DNA of 64,000 bases, taken from NCBI GenBank assembly GCA_029561455.1, contig JAKQIY010000057.1, positions 124,001 to 188,000 on the forward strand. The letters are read 5' to 3'. The DNA comes from a bacterium (GTDB taxonomy: Bacteria > Zhuqueibacterota > Zhuqueibacteria > Residuimicrobiales > Krinioviventaceae). Both the position numbers and the translations under genes were made by a program. Below the pieces are notes generated by a model that was not told the DNA's origin, ran no database searches, and saw only the letters and a program-made list of their open reading frames with translations. Shown here one piece after another: positions 37,222 through 46,099 of the stretch (positions within the stretch are counted from its first letter, which is position 1; the number at the start of each line of letters is the position of its first letter).

Positions 37222-39429
37222 ATGCTGCGTTTATTAAAAAAGCAGGGTAAAGCAAGCTGTATGATTTTATTTATTGCCATTTTCCTTGTTTCTCTGCACA
37301 CAGTATATTCCGAAACCGGCGCGGGAACGGATGCTGATGCAAAAATATCAGCGATCATCAGCCAGATGACGCTGGAAGAAAAAATCGTCATGTTGCATGG
37401 CAGCAGCCTGTTCAATTCCGCCGGCATAGAACGGTTGGGCATCGAAGAAATGAAATTCACCGACGGCCCATTTGGCATACGAGAAGAATTGGGTCGGAAC
37501 TCCTGGGCGCCCGTCGGCGCAACGGATGATTCCGCCACCTTTCTCCCGACCGGCCCGGCGCTGGCGGCAACCTGGAACAATACCCTGGCCCTGGAATATG
37601 GCAAATGTATCGGCGCGGAAGCGCGCGCCCGCGGCAAAGACGTGTTGCTTGGCCCGGCTCTGAATATCTTTCGCACCCCGTTATGCGGCCGTAATTTCGA
37701 TTATTTTACCGAAGATCCCTTTCTCAATGCCGGAATAACTGTCGGCTATGTCAAGGGCGTGCAAAGCCAGGATGTAGCCGCGTGCCTGAAACATTATGCT
37801 CTGAACAACCAGGAAACCGAGCGCGGCCGCATCGATGTGCAGGTAGATGAACGCGCCCTGCGGGAAATTTATTTGTATGGTTTTGAAGCGGGAATCAAAC
37901 AAGGCGGAGCGCTGACTGTTATGGGTTCGTATAACAAATTCCGCGGCGCCTGGTTATGCGAAAATGATTATTTGATGAACAAAATGCTGAAAGGTGAATG
38001 GGGATTTAAGGGCCTGGTTGTTTCGGACTGGGGCGCGACTCACAGTTCCGTCAATTCAGCGTTGTATGGCCTGGATGTGGAAATGGGCGGACGCGGCAGC
38101 GGCCCCGATGCTTATTTTATGGGGTCAGCCCTGCTCAAAGCCGTGCAGGAAGGCCAAGTTGATGAAAAGATCATCGATGAAAAGGTACGGCGCATTCTCC
38201 ATGTCATGTTCAGCATTAAAAAACAGCAGCCGGATCGGGCTACGGGTGCAATCAACACCCCGGAACACCGGCAGACAGTTTATAATGTGGCTGCAGAAGC
38301 CATTGTATTGCTAAAAAACAGCGCCGGCGTCCTTCCTTTGAATGTAGACAAGGTGCACACCCTGGCGGTCTTTGGCGATAACGCTATGGAAAAACACGCC
38401 CAGGGCGGTTTTGGCGCCGGTGTTAAAGCCAAATATGAAATAACTCCTTTAGCCGGCCTGCAGAACCGGTTGCAAGACAAGGTAAAGATCAATTATGCCC
38501 AGGGTTATAAAAAACAATTCCAACAAACACCCGGCGGGCGGCGCTTCTTTGGCGCTCCGGCTCCCGATAATACCCCGGATACTACGCTCATTCAGGAAGC
38601 CGTAAAAATTGCTAAAAGCAGCGATGCGGTGGTTATATTTGCCGGCTCCAACCGCAATTTTGAATCCGAAGCGCGCGACCGGACCGACTTGCAACTGCCT
38701 TTCGGCCAGGTAGAACTCATCCAGGCGGTGGCGGCCGTCAATCCCAATACGGTGGTAGTAATGATTACTGGTGCGGCCTTTGATTTGAGTGTGGTGGAAA
38801 AATCGGTCTCCGCCCTGCTCTGGTCTTCCTTTAACGGTTCCGAAGCCGGTAATGCCTATGCGGATGTCCTGTTCGGGAAGGTCAATCCTTCCGGTAAATT
38901 ACCCTACACTATTCCGGTAAAACTGGATGATATTGCCGCTCATGCGCTGGGCACCTTTCCCGGTGAAAACGGCAAGGCTGAATATAAAGAAAGTATTCTG
39001 GTTGGCTATCGCTGGTTCGATACCAAAGGCATCGAGCCGCTCTATTGCTTTGGACATGGTTTATCTTACAGCACCTTTGAGATCAATTCGGTAAAAACCG
39101 ATAAATCCAAATATACCCAGGACGGGACGATTGATGTTAAAGTGACGGTTAAAAATACCGGCCAAACGGCCGGCACGGAAACCATACAACTTTATGTACA
39201 TGATACAGAGGCCTCGGTAATGCGTCCGCAAAAAGAATTAAAAGGCTATGCCAAGCTCTTTTTGCAACCGGGTAAAAAACAGGATGTACATATTAAAATT
39301 CCGGTTAAGGATCTGGCATTCTATTCCGACACCGCCATGCAATGGGTTGTAGAACCGGGACAATTTGAACTGCTGGCCGGCTTTTCCTCACGGGATATAC
39401 ACAAAACTACCCTTATTACCGTAAAATAA
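37222..39429 (+). CDS. Secreted GH3 beta-glucosidase-type enzyme
   Basis: 735 aa with signal peptide (about 1-30) and GAGGTA ribosome site. Three GH3 domains are present: a TIM-like domain (about 35-330) with 'KHYALNNQE' and the nucleophile Asp269 in 'GLVVSDWGA', an alpha/beta sandwich (about 350-590) with 'NRNFESEARDRTDLQLP' carrying the expected acid/base Glu, and a C-terminal FN3-like domain (about 640-730). Such enzymes release terminal beta-D-glucose (or xylose, or mannose in some subgroups) by a retaining mechanism. With GH9 and GH5 nearby it would finish oligosaccharides produced by those endo-enzymes in the periplasm. Confidence 0.94.
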   Translation: MLRLLKKQGKASCMILFIAIFLVSLHTVYSETGAGTDADAKISAIISQMTLEEKIVMLHGSSLFNSAGIERLGIEEMKFTDGPFGIREELGRNSWAPVGATDDSATFLPTGPALAATWNNTLALEYGKCIGAEARARGKDVLLGPALNIFRTPLCGRNFDYFTEDPFLNAGITVGYVKGVQSQDVAACLKHYALNNQETERGRIDVQVDERALREIYLYGFEAGIKQGGALTVMGSYNKFRGAWLCENDYLMNKMLKGEWGFKGLVVSDWGATHSSVNSALYGLDVEMGGRGSGPDAYFMGSALLKAVQEGQVDEKIIDEKVRRILHVMFSIKKQQPDRATGAINTPEHRQTVYNVAAEAIVLLKNSAGVLPLNVDKVHTLAVFGDNAMEKHAQGGFGAGVKAKYEITPLAGLQNRLQDKVKINYAQGYKKQFQQTPGGRRFFGAPAPDNTPDTTLIQEAVKIAKSSDAVVIFAGSNRNFESEARDRTDLQLPFGQVELIQAVAAVNPNTVVVMITGAAFDLSVVEKSVSALLWSSFNGSEAGNAYADVLFGKVNPSGKLPYTIPVKLDDIAAHALGTFPGENGKAEYKESILVGYRWFDTKGIEPLYCFGHGLSYSTFEINSVKTDKSKYTQDGTIDVKVTVKNTGQTAGTETIQLYVHDTEASVMRPQKELKGYAKLFLQPGKKQDVHIKIPVKDLAFYSDTAMQWVVEPGQFELLAGFSSRDIHKTTLITVK

Positions 39430-39631
39430 CAACCGGTAATTGAATTTTTAATAAAACAATATTATATTAAGGTGATGACGGATTTTTATCGACACAAAGA
39501 TAGAAATCCGTCTTAACCGGATTTTCAATATGAACCAGCCGTATTCGGCTCACACCTGGACAAAAGCGGCGCAACTGGTGATCCGGCAGACTCCCTTTAC
39601 CCTCGCATTGCTAAGAGAAAGGATAGTTATA

Positions 39632-40639
39632 ATGCTCAAAAAATTTCTGGTTATGATTACTCTGTTAATCGCATTTTTTTCTCTGGCAACGGCACAGGAT
39701 CATCCCGGCTTTCACGTTAAAGGACGGCACCTGTATGACAAATGCGGCGAAAAAGTGATCCTGCGCGGGGTGAATAAAATGATCATTTGGAAAGATATTG
39801 ACGGCATTCCCGCTTATGCTGAAATTGCTCAAACCGGCGCCAATGTGGTGCGAATTGTGTGGAACGATTCCGGTCCCGCCCTTGATTTGGATAAAACGAT
39901 AACCAACTGCATCGCTCAGCAAATGATCCCGATGGTTGAATCGCACGATGCTACCGGCAAGTGGGAATTATTGGATAAAGCGGTGGATTACTGGATCCGG
40001 CCGGATATTGTGCCGATTCTGCAAAAACATGAGCAATACTTGCTGCTCAACATTGCCAACGAATGTGGCGACGCCGGGGTAACGACAGAGATGTTCCGGA
40101 CAAAATACTGTGAGGTGATCCAGAAAATGCGACTAGCCGGTATTCATGTTCCCCTGATTATTGACGCGACAGACTGGGGCAAGAACATCAATATTCTGCA
40201 ATCCGAAGGCCCGGCCTTGCTGGAAGCAGATCCGGATCACAACCTGATCTTTTCTATTCACTTATGGTGGCCGGTTATGTGGGGGTATTCGGAAAAGAGA
40301 ATCATTGAGGAACTGGCAGAATCTGTGGCTATGGAACTTCCCCTGATAGTCGGCGAATTTGGCAACCGGTGGGATGAAACCCCCGGCGGTGTTATTCCCT
40401 GGCGAGCGATTTTAAAACAATGCCAACTCTATGAAATCGGCTGGCTGGCCTGGTCATGGGGGCCGGGCAATAAACCGCAAACTTTTCTCGATATGACCCG
40501 CGATGGCTCCTTTGCCACTCTGCATGACTGGGGTCTGGCAGTTGCAATAACAGATTCCTTTAGTATTAAAAATACCTCAGTCCGCCCGGCTTTTATTCTT
40601 AACCTGAATTGCGAGCAGGCGCCGGGAAAAAATAAATAA
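39632..40639 (+). CDS. Secreted GH5 enzyme, beta-mannanase-like (subfamily 8-like)
   Basis: 335 aa from ATG 39632, which has GAAAGGA upstream and opens directly into a signal peptide (about 1-21, ATA-Q); the longer frame from 39530 is rejected. GH5 signatures: 'ILRGVNKM', 'NIANECGD' with acid/base Glu144, 'HLWWP' and 'IVGEFGNRW' with nucleophile Glu242. The wording around 'GFHVKGRHLYDKCGE', 'TGANVVRIV' and 'ESHDATGKW' is like bacterial endo-beta-1,4-mannanases of GH5_8 (from family knowledge; not searched). The next gene is a GH27 alpha-galactosidase, the natural partner for galactomannan. Length is typical of a single-domain mannanase without a binding module. Confidence 0.88.
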   Translation: MLKKFLVMITLLIAFFSLATAQDHPGFHVKGRHLYDKCGEKVILRGVNKMIIWKDIDGIPAYAEIAQTGANVVRIVWNDSGPALDLDKTITNCIAQQMIPMVESHDATGKWELLDKAVDYWIRPDIVPILQKHEQYLLLNIANECGDAGVTTEMFRTKYCEVIQKMRLAGIHVPLIIDATDWGKNINILQSEGPALLEADPDHNLIFSIHLWWPVMWGYSEKRIIEELAESVAMELPLIVGEFGNRWDETPGGVIPWRAILKQCQLYEIGWLAWSWGPGNKPQTFLDMTRDGSFATLHDWGLAVAITDSFSIKNTSVRPAFILNLNCEQAPGKNK

Positions 40640-40797
40640 CAACCCAGTTTGCGATTGACAATCACGGCAAAAAATCGTAAAATACTGGTGAAAATTATAT
40701 TACTCCTGCAAGCAGAGATAACAAAAAAATAATGTGCCAGGGACATATTACTCCCTGGCTTTTACATTTACCGGCAATTAAACGAAGGAAAAAAGTT

Positions 40798-42003
40798 ATG
40801 AAAAAAATCGTTGTTCTGGTATTAATGCTGTTATCTGTACAGGTTTATGCGCAAAAATTTAAAGGTCTGGCATTGACTCCGCCGATGGGCTGGAACAGTT
40901 GGAACAAATTCGCCTGCGACGTTAATGAAAAAGTGATTAGGGATTGCGCGGATGCCATGGTAAAGAGCGGCTTAAAAGACGCCGGGTATAAATATATTGT
41001 AATCGATGATTGCTGGCATGGCGAGCGCGACAGTCTCGGTTTTATTCAGGCCGACCCGCAACGTTTCCCGTCCGGCATGAAAGCGCTGGCCGATTATATC
41101 CACTCGCTGGGGTTAAAATTCGGCATCTATTCCGATGCCGGCTGGAAAACCTGCGGCGGTCGTCCCGGCAGCCGGGGCAGAGAATACCAGGACGCTTATA
41201 TGTACGCCAAATGGGGTATCGATTACCTGAAATATGACTGGTGCAATACCGAAGGTCTTAACGCCGAAGGCGCGTATATGACCATGCGCGACGCCCTGTA
41301 TGCTGCCGGTCGGCCGATCGTATTCAGCCTTTGCGAATGGGGCAACAACGATCCCTGGAAATGGGGCAAGAACGTTGGGCATTTGTGGCGCACCACCGGC
41401 GATATAGCCGTATTGTTTGACGGTGAAGAAAAACACCCCGGTTGGTCGTCATGGGGGGTGTTGCAGATCATCGATATGCGCCAGGATATTCGCCAATACG
41501 CCGGGCCGGATCACTGGAATGATCCGGATATGATGGAAGTCGGCAACGGCATGAGCGTTAATGAAGATCGCGCCCATTTTTCAATGTGGTGTATGCAGGC
41601 TGCGCCGCTCATGGCCGGGAATGATCTTGCCAATATGAGCAAAGAAACCCTGGAAATTCTTACCAACAAGGAAGCGATTGCTGTAGACCAGGATACGCTG
41701 GGTATACAGGGATTTTCTTATGCTATGAACGATAAAGTGGAGATCTGGTTCAAGCCTTTGCAAAATGACGAATGGGCGGTTTGCTTTTTGAACCGTAATG
41801 GTGAAGCCAAACCGGTGGAATTTACCTGGAGCGAACACAAAGTGATCGATAGTTTCGCCAACCGCGAAGCGGATTTCACTAAAACTACTTATAAAATTCG
41901 CGATCTGTGGGCAAAGAAGGACATTGGCAAAACCGATAAAAAGTTAACCACTACCCTGCCCGGTCATGATGTTCTCATGTTCCGTTTAACACCGGTGAAA
42001 TAA
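40798..42003 (+). CDS. Secreted GH27 alpha-galactosidase
   Basis: 401 aa from ATG 40798 (GAAGGA ribosome site; longer frame from 40732 rejected). Signal peptide about 1-19 (VYA-Q). Typical clan-D barrel: 'LTPPMGWNSWNKF' at 26-38, 'IDDCWHGERD', and nucleophile Asp147 in 'YLKYDWCN'. The acid/base is one of the aspartates in 'WNDPDMMEVGNG' (Asp242/Asp244). A C-terminal beta-sandwich follows (about 310-401). It should release alpha-1,6-galactose side groups from galactomannan or raffinose-type sugars by retention. Next to the mannanase-like GH5 this makes a coherent galactomannan pair. Confidence 0.95.
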   Translation: MKKIVVLVLMLLSVQVYAQKFKGLALTPPMGWNSWNKFACDVNEKVIRDCADAMVKSGLKDAGYKYIVIDDCWHGERDSLGFIQADPQRFPSGMKALADYIHSLGLKFGIYSDAGWKTCGGRPGSRGREYQDAYMYAKWGIDYLKYDWCNTEGLNAEGAYMTMRDALYAAGRPIVFSLCEWGNNDPWKWGKNVGHLWRTTGDIAVLFDGEEKHPGWSSWGVLQIIDMRQDIRQYAGPDHWNDPDMMEVGNGMSVNEDRAHFSMWCMQAAPLMAGNDLANMSKETLEILTNKEAIAVDQDTLGIQGFSYAMNDKVEIWFKPLQNDEWAVCFLNRNGEAKPVEFTWSEHKVIDSFANREADFTKTTYKIRDLWAKKDIGKTDKKLTTTLPGHDVLMFRLTPVK

Positions 42004-42015
42004 TAATTTAAATGA

Positions 42016-42087
42016 GAGTCCGTTTGTTTTACATTCCCAGTTTATTTATTTCAACCGGGTTAGTAATGCAAATGGACTCTGCTTTTT
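42016..42087 (+). terminator. Probable terminator after GH27
   Basis: Arms GAGTCCgTTTG (42016-42026) and CAAAtGGACTC (42069-42079) pair over 10 of 11 bases across a long loop, followed by TGCTTTTT. Confidence 0.5.
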
Positions 42088-42267
42088 CATCCAAACCTGA
42101 CAATTTTAATATATTTACCTAATCGGCATAAAAATCCATCTCCCCAAAACTATTTTCAAATTCCTGAAATTTTTGTAAAAATCTCTTGCCTTAATGTCTA
42201 TTCCTTACTACATTGCACGGTATCGGGTTGTATGATTCAATATTCACAACAATTTGAGGAGGGCAAT

Positions 42268-42627
42268 ATGAGTACCATGAGTCCAGTTGCTAACCAAAAC
42301 GTTCAGCAAATGAACAGTGATATGCGCTTTGTCGGTATGTTCTGCATTATTTACGGCGGTTTTTGCTGCCTTTCCATTATCGGCGCTGTTGTTGGGGTTC
42401 CGTTGATCTTTTGCGGCTTGCGGTTGCGCGAAGCCGCCGATTCCTTTACCACCTGGATGACCAACAAAGACGAAAACGCCCTGACAACCGGTTTTGAAAA
42501 GCAGGGACGATTTTTTTATATTCAGAAAATACTTATCATTGTCAGCCTGGTGTTTATGGTTTTATATTTTGCTTTTCTCATTATCTTTGGCGTTGGCATG
42601 ATGATGAAAAATTTCAATAACTTTTAA
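42268..42627 (+). CDS. Small membrane protein, DUF5362-like
   Basis: 119 aa from ATG 42268, preceded by GAGGAGG; the longer frame from 42232 is rejected. Two hydrophobic regions, about 19-50 and 82-112, give two to three membrane helices, with a soluble loop between ('LREAADSFTTWMTNKDENAL'). The pattern matches the DUF5362 family of small inner-membrane proteins, whose role is unknown. It lies 16 nt before the PD40 lipoprotein gene and is probably co-transcribed with it. Confidence 0.7.
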   Translation: MSTMSPVANQNVQQMNSDMRFVGMFCIIYGGFCCLSIIGAVVGVPLIFCGLRLREAADSFTTWMTNKDENALTTGFEKQGRFFYIQKILIIVSLVFMVLYFAFLIIFGVGMMMKNFNNF

Positions 42628-42642
42628 TAACCAGGACTATTC

Positions 42643-43668
42643 ATGAAGAGACTCTTTTTCGCAGGTATAATTCCCCTGTTATCCCTGTTACTGGCATGTA
42701 ACGGAGCAACCGAAAAGCCCCGGGCGAACACCGGGTTGACCGGGCCTTACCTGAGCCAGCAATTGCCGGGTGCAGACCCGGTTATTTTTGCTCCCGGCAT
42801 TGTTGCAACCGGCCTGGTAACACGGGATATGGCAATAACGCCGGATGGCAAGGAAATTTATTTCAGCCGTACAGCCGGAAGTCACACCTACGCCACAATT
42901 ATGGTAACAAAACTTGACAACGGCGTCTGGACGCAGCCGGAAGTTGCCCCCTTTGCCGCTAATCCGGCCTGGCTGACCATGGAACCCTGTATATCTTCGG
43001 ATGGTAACAGTTTTTACTTTTTCTCCAATCGCCCCGATTCCGCAGCCGGAGAGACCAAACCGACAGATGAAGATATATGGGTCATGCGCCGCAGCGGCGA
43101 GAACTGGAGCGCTCCGGTTAATATGGGCCCGCCGGTCAACAGCGAATTCCCGGAATATTTTCCTTCGGTAACCACAAGCGGCGCGATCTATTTTACCCGC
43201 GAAAGTAAAGATCACCGCGAAAATTATATTTACCGCTGCCGTTTTGAAAATGGCGTGTATAAAGAAGCGGAAAAACTGCCGCCGCAAATTAATTCCACAT
43301 CGACACAGTTTAATGCTTTTATCGCGCCTGATGAAAGTTATTTAATCGTCAGCGTGTGGGGGCGCAGCGACAGCTATGGCGGCGCCGATTATTATATATG
43401 CTTTCACCGGTCGGACGATACCTGGAGCGAGCCCGTCAATTTGGGCGACAGGATCAATAGCAAAAGCAGCCAGGAATATTCACCGTATATTTCCCCGGAC
43501 GGGCGTTACTTTTTCTTCATGTCGGTCAGCCCGGTTGCACAACTAGCCGCCCCGCTTACCCGCGACCGGCTTTATCAATTACATAATTCTCCGCAAAACG
43601 GCAACCCGGTGATGTTTTGGGTGGACGCCGGGTTTATCGAACAACTCAGGACCGCAAACAATGAATAA
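42643..43668 (+). CDS. PD40-type beta-propeller lipoprotein
   Basis: 341 aa with a lipoprotein signal (lipobox LLAC at about residues 16-19). PD40 blades are visible ('MAITPDGKEIYFSRT', 'PCISSDGNSFYFFSN', 'SPYISPDGRYFFFMS'). It is a paralogue of the protein at 32097-33122: both share the opening 'VFAPGI' followed by the first blade. It lacks that protein's 14-residue tandem repeat. Anchored probably in the outer or inner membrane facing the periplasm. Its 3' end overlaps the next gene by 8 nt, indicating translational coupling. Function unknown. Confidence 0.8.
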   Translation: MKRLFFAGIIPLLSLLLACNGATEKPRANTGLTGPYLSQQLPGADPVIFAPGIVATGLVTRDMAITPDGKEIYFSRTAGSHTYATIMVTKLDNGVWTQPEVAPFAANPAWLTMEPCISSDGNSFYFFSNRPDSAAGETKPTDEDIWVMRRSGENWSAPVNMGPPVNSEFPEYFPSVTTSGAIYFTRESKDHRENYIYRCRFENGVYKEAEKLPPQINSTSTQFNAFIAPDESYLIVSVWGRSDSYGGADYYICFHRSDDTWSEPVNLGDRINSKSSQEYSPYISPDGRYFFFMSVSPVAQLAAPLTRDRLYQLHNSPQNGNPVMFWVDAGFIEQLRTANNE

Positions 43669-44131
43669 TCCGGTAAACATTCGCCGCGCTGAAAAGGCCG
43701 ATGCCGAAATCCTGGTTAATTTTAATCTCGCCATGGCCCTGGAAACGGAAAATAAAATACTGCGCCGGGATGAAGCCTGGTCCGGCGTTTTGAATTTATT
43801 GCAAACGCCGCAAAACGGTTTTTACCTGGTCGCTGAAAATGACTGGGAAATAACCGGCGCCCTGCTTATTACCTTTGAGTGGAGCGACTGGCGTAACGGC
43901 ATGTTCTGGTGGCTGCAAAGCGTTTATGTCAAACCTGAATACCGTCAAAAGGGAATCTTCAAATCTTTATATACACATGTAAAAAAATTGGCCGGCGAGC
44001 AGAAAGACGTTTGCGGCCTGCGCCTTTACGTACATGCCAATAACATTAGCGCCCAACAAACCTATCGGAAACTGGGAATGCAGAAAACAGCTTATAGCAT
44101 ATTCGAAACTGAATTTGAAATCCGAAATTAA
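43661..44131 (+). CDS. GNAT-family N-acetyltransferase
   Basis: 156 aa, cytoplasmic. N-terminal 'IRRAEKADAEILVNFNLAMA' and acetyl-CoA-binding motif A 'VYVKPEYRQKGIFKSLYTHV' at about residues 88-107, followed by 'LYVHANNISAQQTYRKLGM', define the GNAT fold. Substrate cannot be told. It starts within the last codons of the PD40 lipoprotein gene (8-nt overlap). Confidence 0.88.
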   Translation: MNNPVNIRRAEKADAEILVNFNLAMALETENKILRRDEAWSGVLNLLQTPQNGFYLVAENDWEITGALLITFEWSDWRNGMFWWLQSVYVKPEYRQKGIFKSLYTHVKKLAGEQKDVCGLRLYVHANNISAQQTYRKLGMQKTAYSIFETEFEIRN

Positions 44132-44274
44132 AGTTTAAAGCAATATGGTACTTCAATCTATAACTCACCAGGCCTCCAAAAATTAGCTTGCAAAATTGCT
44201 TAAAAAGTGTTAATTTAATTGACGCTTGATAATCAACACAGTGGTTAATTTTTACGAGACAAGATAAATCAACG

Positions 44275-45036
44275 ATGTCAAATCAAGATCCTTCTCTGCA
44301 ATACCTCTACGAACTTTTTTCCGACCTGCCGAGACAAGGTCCGGGAAACTCCAGATCAACTCAAAATGCCTACTCACTGTTAAAAAAACTGCCCGAAATG
44401 CCGATTATTCTGGATATTGGCTGCGGTAGCGGCGCGCAGAGCCTCGATTTAGCGCGAATCTCCGGCGGTCTGGTAGTGGCAGTCGATAATTACCAACCGT
44501 TTCTGGACTTTTTGGAAAAAAGAGCGATTGAGCAAAATTTACAAACCCATATCAGCACAAAGCTTGGCGATATGTTTGCGCTCGAATTCAAAGAAAACAG
44601 TTTTGATATTATCTGGGCCGAAGGCTCTATTTATATCATAGGTATGGAAAAAGGATTGACGGAATGGAGCCGCTTTTTACGTACCGGCGGTTATATTGTC
44701 GTTTCCGATGCGGTTTGGCTTAAACCGAATGCCCCGGAACCATTCAAATCTTTTATTCTATCGGAATGCCCGACAATTACCAACATCACCGGGTGTCTCA
44801 GCCGAATTAACCGTAGTGGTTTTGAATGCCAGGATTATTTTACTTTGCCGGAAAATGCCTGGCGTGAAGATTATTATAAACCGGTAAAACCCAGGCTTGA
44901 GGAATTCAAAAAAAAGTATAAAAAGAATCGCGAAGCCATGCAAGTTGCTGCAAAAATGGAAACCGAAATAGAATACTATGAAAAGTATTCCGACTATTTT
45001 GGTTATGTTTTCTTTATTTTGAAAAAATCCAGTTGA
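44275..45036 (+). CDS. Class I SAM-dependent methyltransferase
   Basis: 253 aa, cytoplasmic, Rossmann type. Motif I 'ILDIGCGSGAQSLDLA' lies at about residues 43-58, an acidic residue ends strand 2 ('VVAVDNYQPF'), and 'FDIIWAEGSIYIIG' forms motif IV. The family resembles small-molecule methyltransferases (UbiE/Methyltransf_11/25). Substrate unknown. The ribosome site is weak. The following gene's frame touches the stop but its real start is 30 nt further on. Confidence 0.88.
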   Translation: MSNQDPSLQYLYELFSDLPRQGPGNSRSTQNAYSLLKKLPEMPIILDIGCGSGAQSLDLARISGGLVVAVDNYQPFLDFLEKRAIEQNLQTHISTKLGDMFALEFKENSFDIIWAEGSIYIIGMEKGLTEWSRFLRTGGYIVVSDAVWLKPNAPEPFKSFILSECPTITNITGCLSRINRSGFECQDYFTLPENAWREDYYKPVKPRLEEFKKKYKKNREAMQVAAKMETEIEYYEKYSDYFGYVFFILKKSS

Positions 45037-45065
45037 TTTATAATTACCTAGTCGGGAGCAAAAAT

Positions 45066-45563
45066 ATGAAAAAATTACTTATATTATCCGCTCTTGTCCT
45101 GCTGATGAGCAGTTGTCTGTTTGCAGACGTAACGTGGTCTACCTTTCAATCAGAGGATTTTAATATCCAGTTCGATATACCGGACAACTGGACCACTGAA
45201 TCCAAAGATGATGAAACTGTGCCGACTTTTTTTGCCACCAATCCCAAACAGGATATCGCCCTGGTATTGCTGATATATAAAGACGAATCGATTAGCACCG
45301 AGGAATTATTCGACCAGGCGGTGGACAACCTGGACATGGAACTGGAAGGGGAAGCTGAACAAACTGAAATTAACGGCCTGGATGCGTGGCTCGGTATCGG
45401 CGCCGGAGTCATCGAAGGTGAAGCCGCAGGTATTGTCATTATGGCTGCAACCTATGATGAAAATAATTATGTAGCCTATATTTTTACCGAAGCGGATGCT
45501 TTTGAAAAAAGAGCCGAGATTATGGAACAGATCATCAACAGTTTTGCTCCAATCGAAGAATGA
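45066..45563 (+). CDS. Small exported protein, PsbP/Mog1-like fold suspected
   Basis: 165 aa from ATG 45066 (GGGAG upstream). N-terminal signal 'LLILSALVLLMSSCLFA' may be cut after Ala or processed as a lipoprotein at Cys. The mature domain opens 'FNIQFDIPDNWTTES', as in PsbP-like and Mog1-like domains, and ends 'RAEIMEQIINSFAPIEE', also typical of those folds. Acidic overall. No partner is evident; function unknown. Confidence 0.65.
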   Translation: MKKLLILSALVLLMSSCLFADVTWSTFQSEDFNIQFDIPDNWTTESKDDETVPTFFATNPKQDIALVLLIYKDESISTEELFDQAVDNLDMELEGEAEQTEINGLDAWLGIGAGVIEGEAAGIVIMAATYDENNYVAYIFTEADAFEKRAEIMEQIINSFAPIEE

Positions 45564-45571
45564 TATTTTCT

Positions 45572-45606
45572 GCCGGTTGCCATAGATTATTGATACCGGC
45601 TTTTTT
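45572..45606 (+). terminator. Terminator after the small exported protein
   Basis: GCCGGT (45572-45577) pairs with ACCGGC (45595-45600), followed by six T residues. Confidence 0.65.
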
Positions 45607-45613
45607 ATAAATA

Positions 45614-45799
45614 TTACAAATTTATAGACCCCCGTTTAACATTATTTGTTACGGGGGTATTTTTTTGTGCATGACTCTTGTTCGCCAGCAAGCGCACCGC
45701 CTCACGGAAGGCTTTGGGATCGTTGGCGTCAAAGTAATAATAGTTAGTGTCATACTCTTCTGCAAACGGGGTTGAATCGTTCATTAACAAAAAAGCCAT
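45614..45799 (-). CDS. Small hypothetical protein (61 aa)
   Basis: Starts at ATG 45799, nine bases after a strong AAGGAG site; the longer frame from 45820 would swallow that site and is rejected. The protein begins 'MAFLLMNDSTPFAEEYDTNY' and includes 'FREAVRLLANKSHA', a soluble, acidic then basic layout without a known family. Its last codons overlap the plus-strand hairpin at 45628-45666, so it ends inside a convergent terminator. The ribosome site makes expression plausible. Confidence 0.55.
   Translation of the reverse strand: MAFLLMNDSTPFAEEYDTNYYYFDANDPKAFREAVRLLANKSHAQKNTPVTNNVKRGSINL
45628..45666 (+). terminator. Second terminator hairpin, overlapping the 61-aa ORF
   Basis: Perfect stem ACCCCCGT / ACGGGGGT with a 15-nt loop, then ATTTTTTT on the plus strand. 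It backs up the terminator at 45572 and also forms the 3' end of the convergent small ORF. Confidence 0.75.
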
Positions 45800-46099
45800 T
45801 TTTCTTCTCCTTTTTTTCATACCTGAATTAACAAAAGCAATGTTAAGATTATGTAAAGAAAAGGTTAATATTTGTAAAACTTTTCCTTTGACCAGTTGGA
45901 AAGTATTTTATGTTCCAATAGCTACAATTGAAACTTGTATTTCAACATGTACGTTAAAAAATATTGATCTGGAATTACTAACATAAACAATTGGTTTATT
46001 TACTAAAAATCAATGTTGGGCTAATTAAAGTCAGGTAGAATTGTTTTGAGAGGTTGGATAATAAAATGGAATATTTTTTAACTAAACAGGAGTCAAAAA
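45800..46099. other. Intergenic region before the second GNAT gene
   Basis: 300 nt, AT-rich, between divergent genes. It should carry both promoters. No repeat or ORF of note; an AGGAG ribosome site for the GNAT gene ends it. Confidence 0.4.

Noticed and set aside
39530-39631. Longer N-terminus of the GH5 protein
   Set aside because: The extra 34 residues would precede a normal signal peptide, and the ribosome site lies directly before ATG 39632.
42688-43287. 199-aa minus-strand ORF within the PD40 lipoprotein gene
   Set aside because: Composition (His/Arg/Gly-rich, irregular) is that of a shadow frame of a G+C-richer coding region; no ribosome site.
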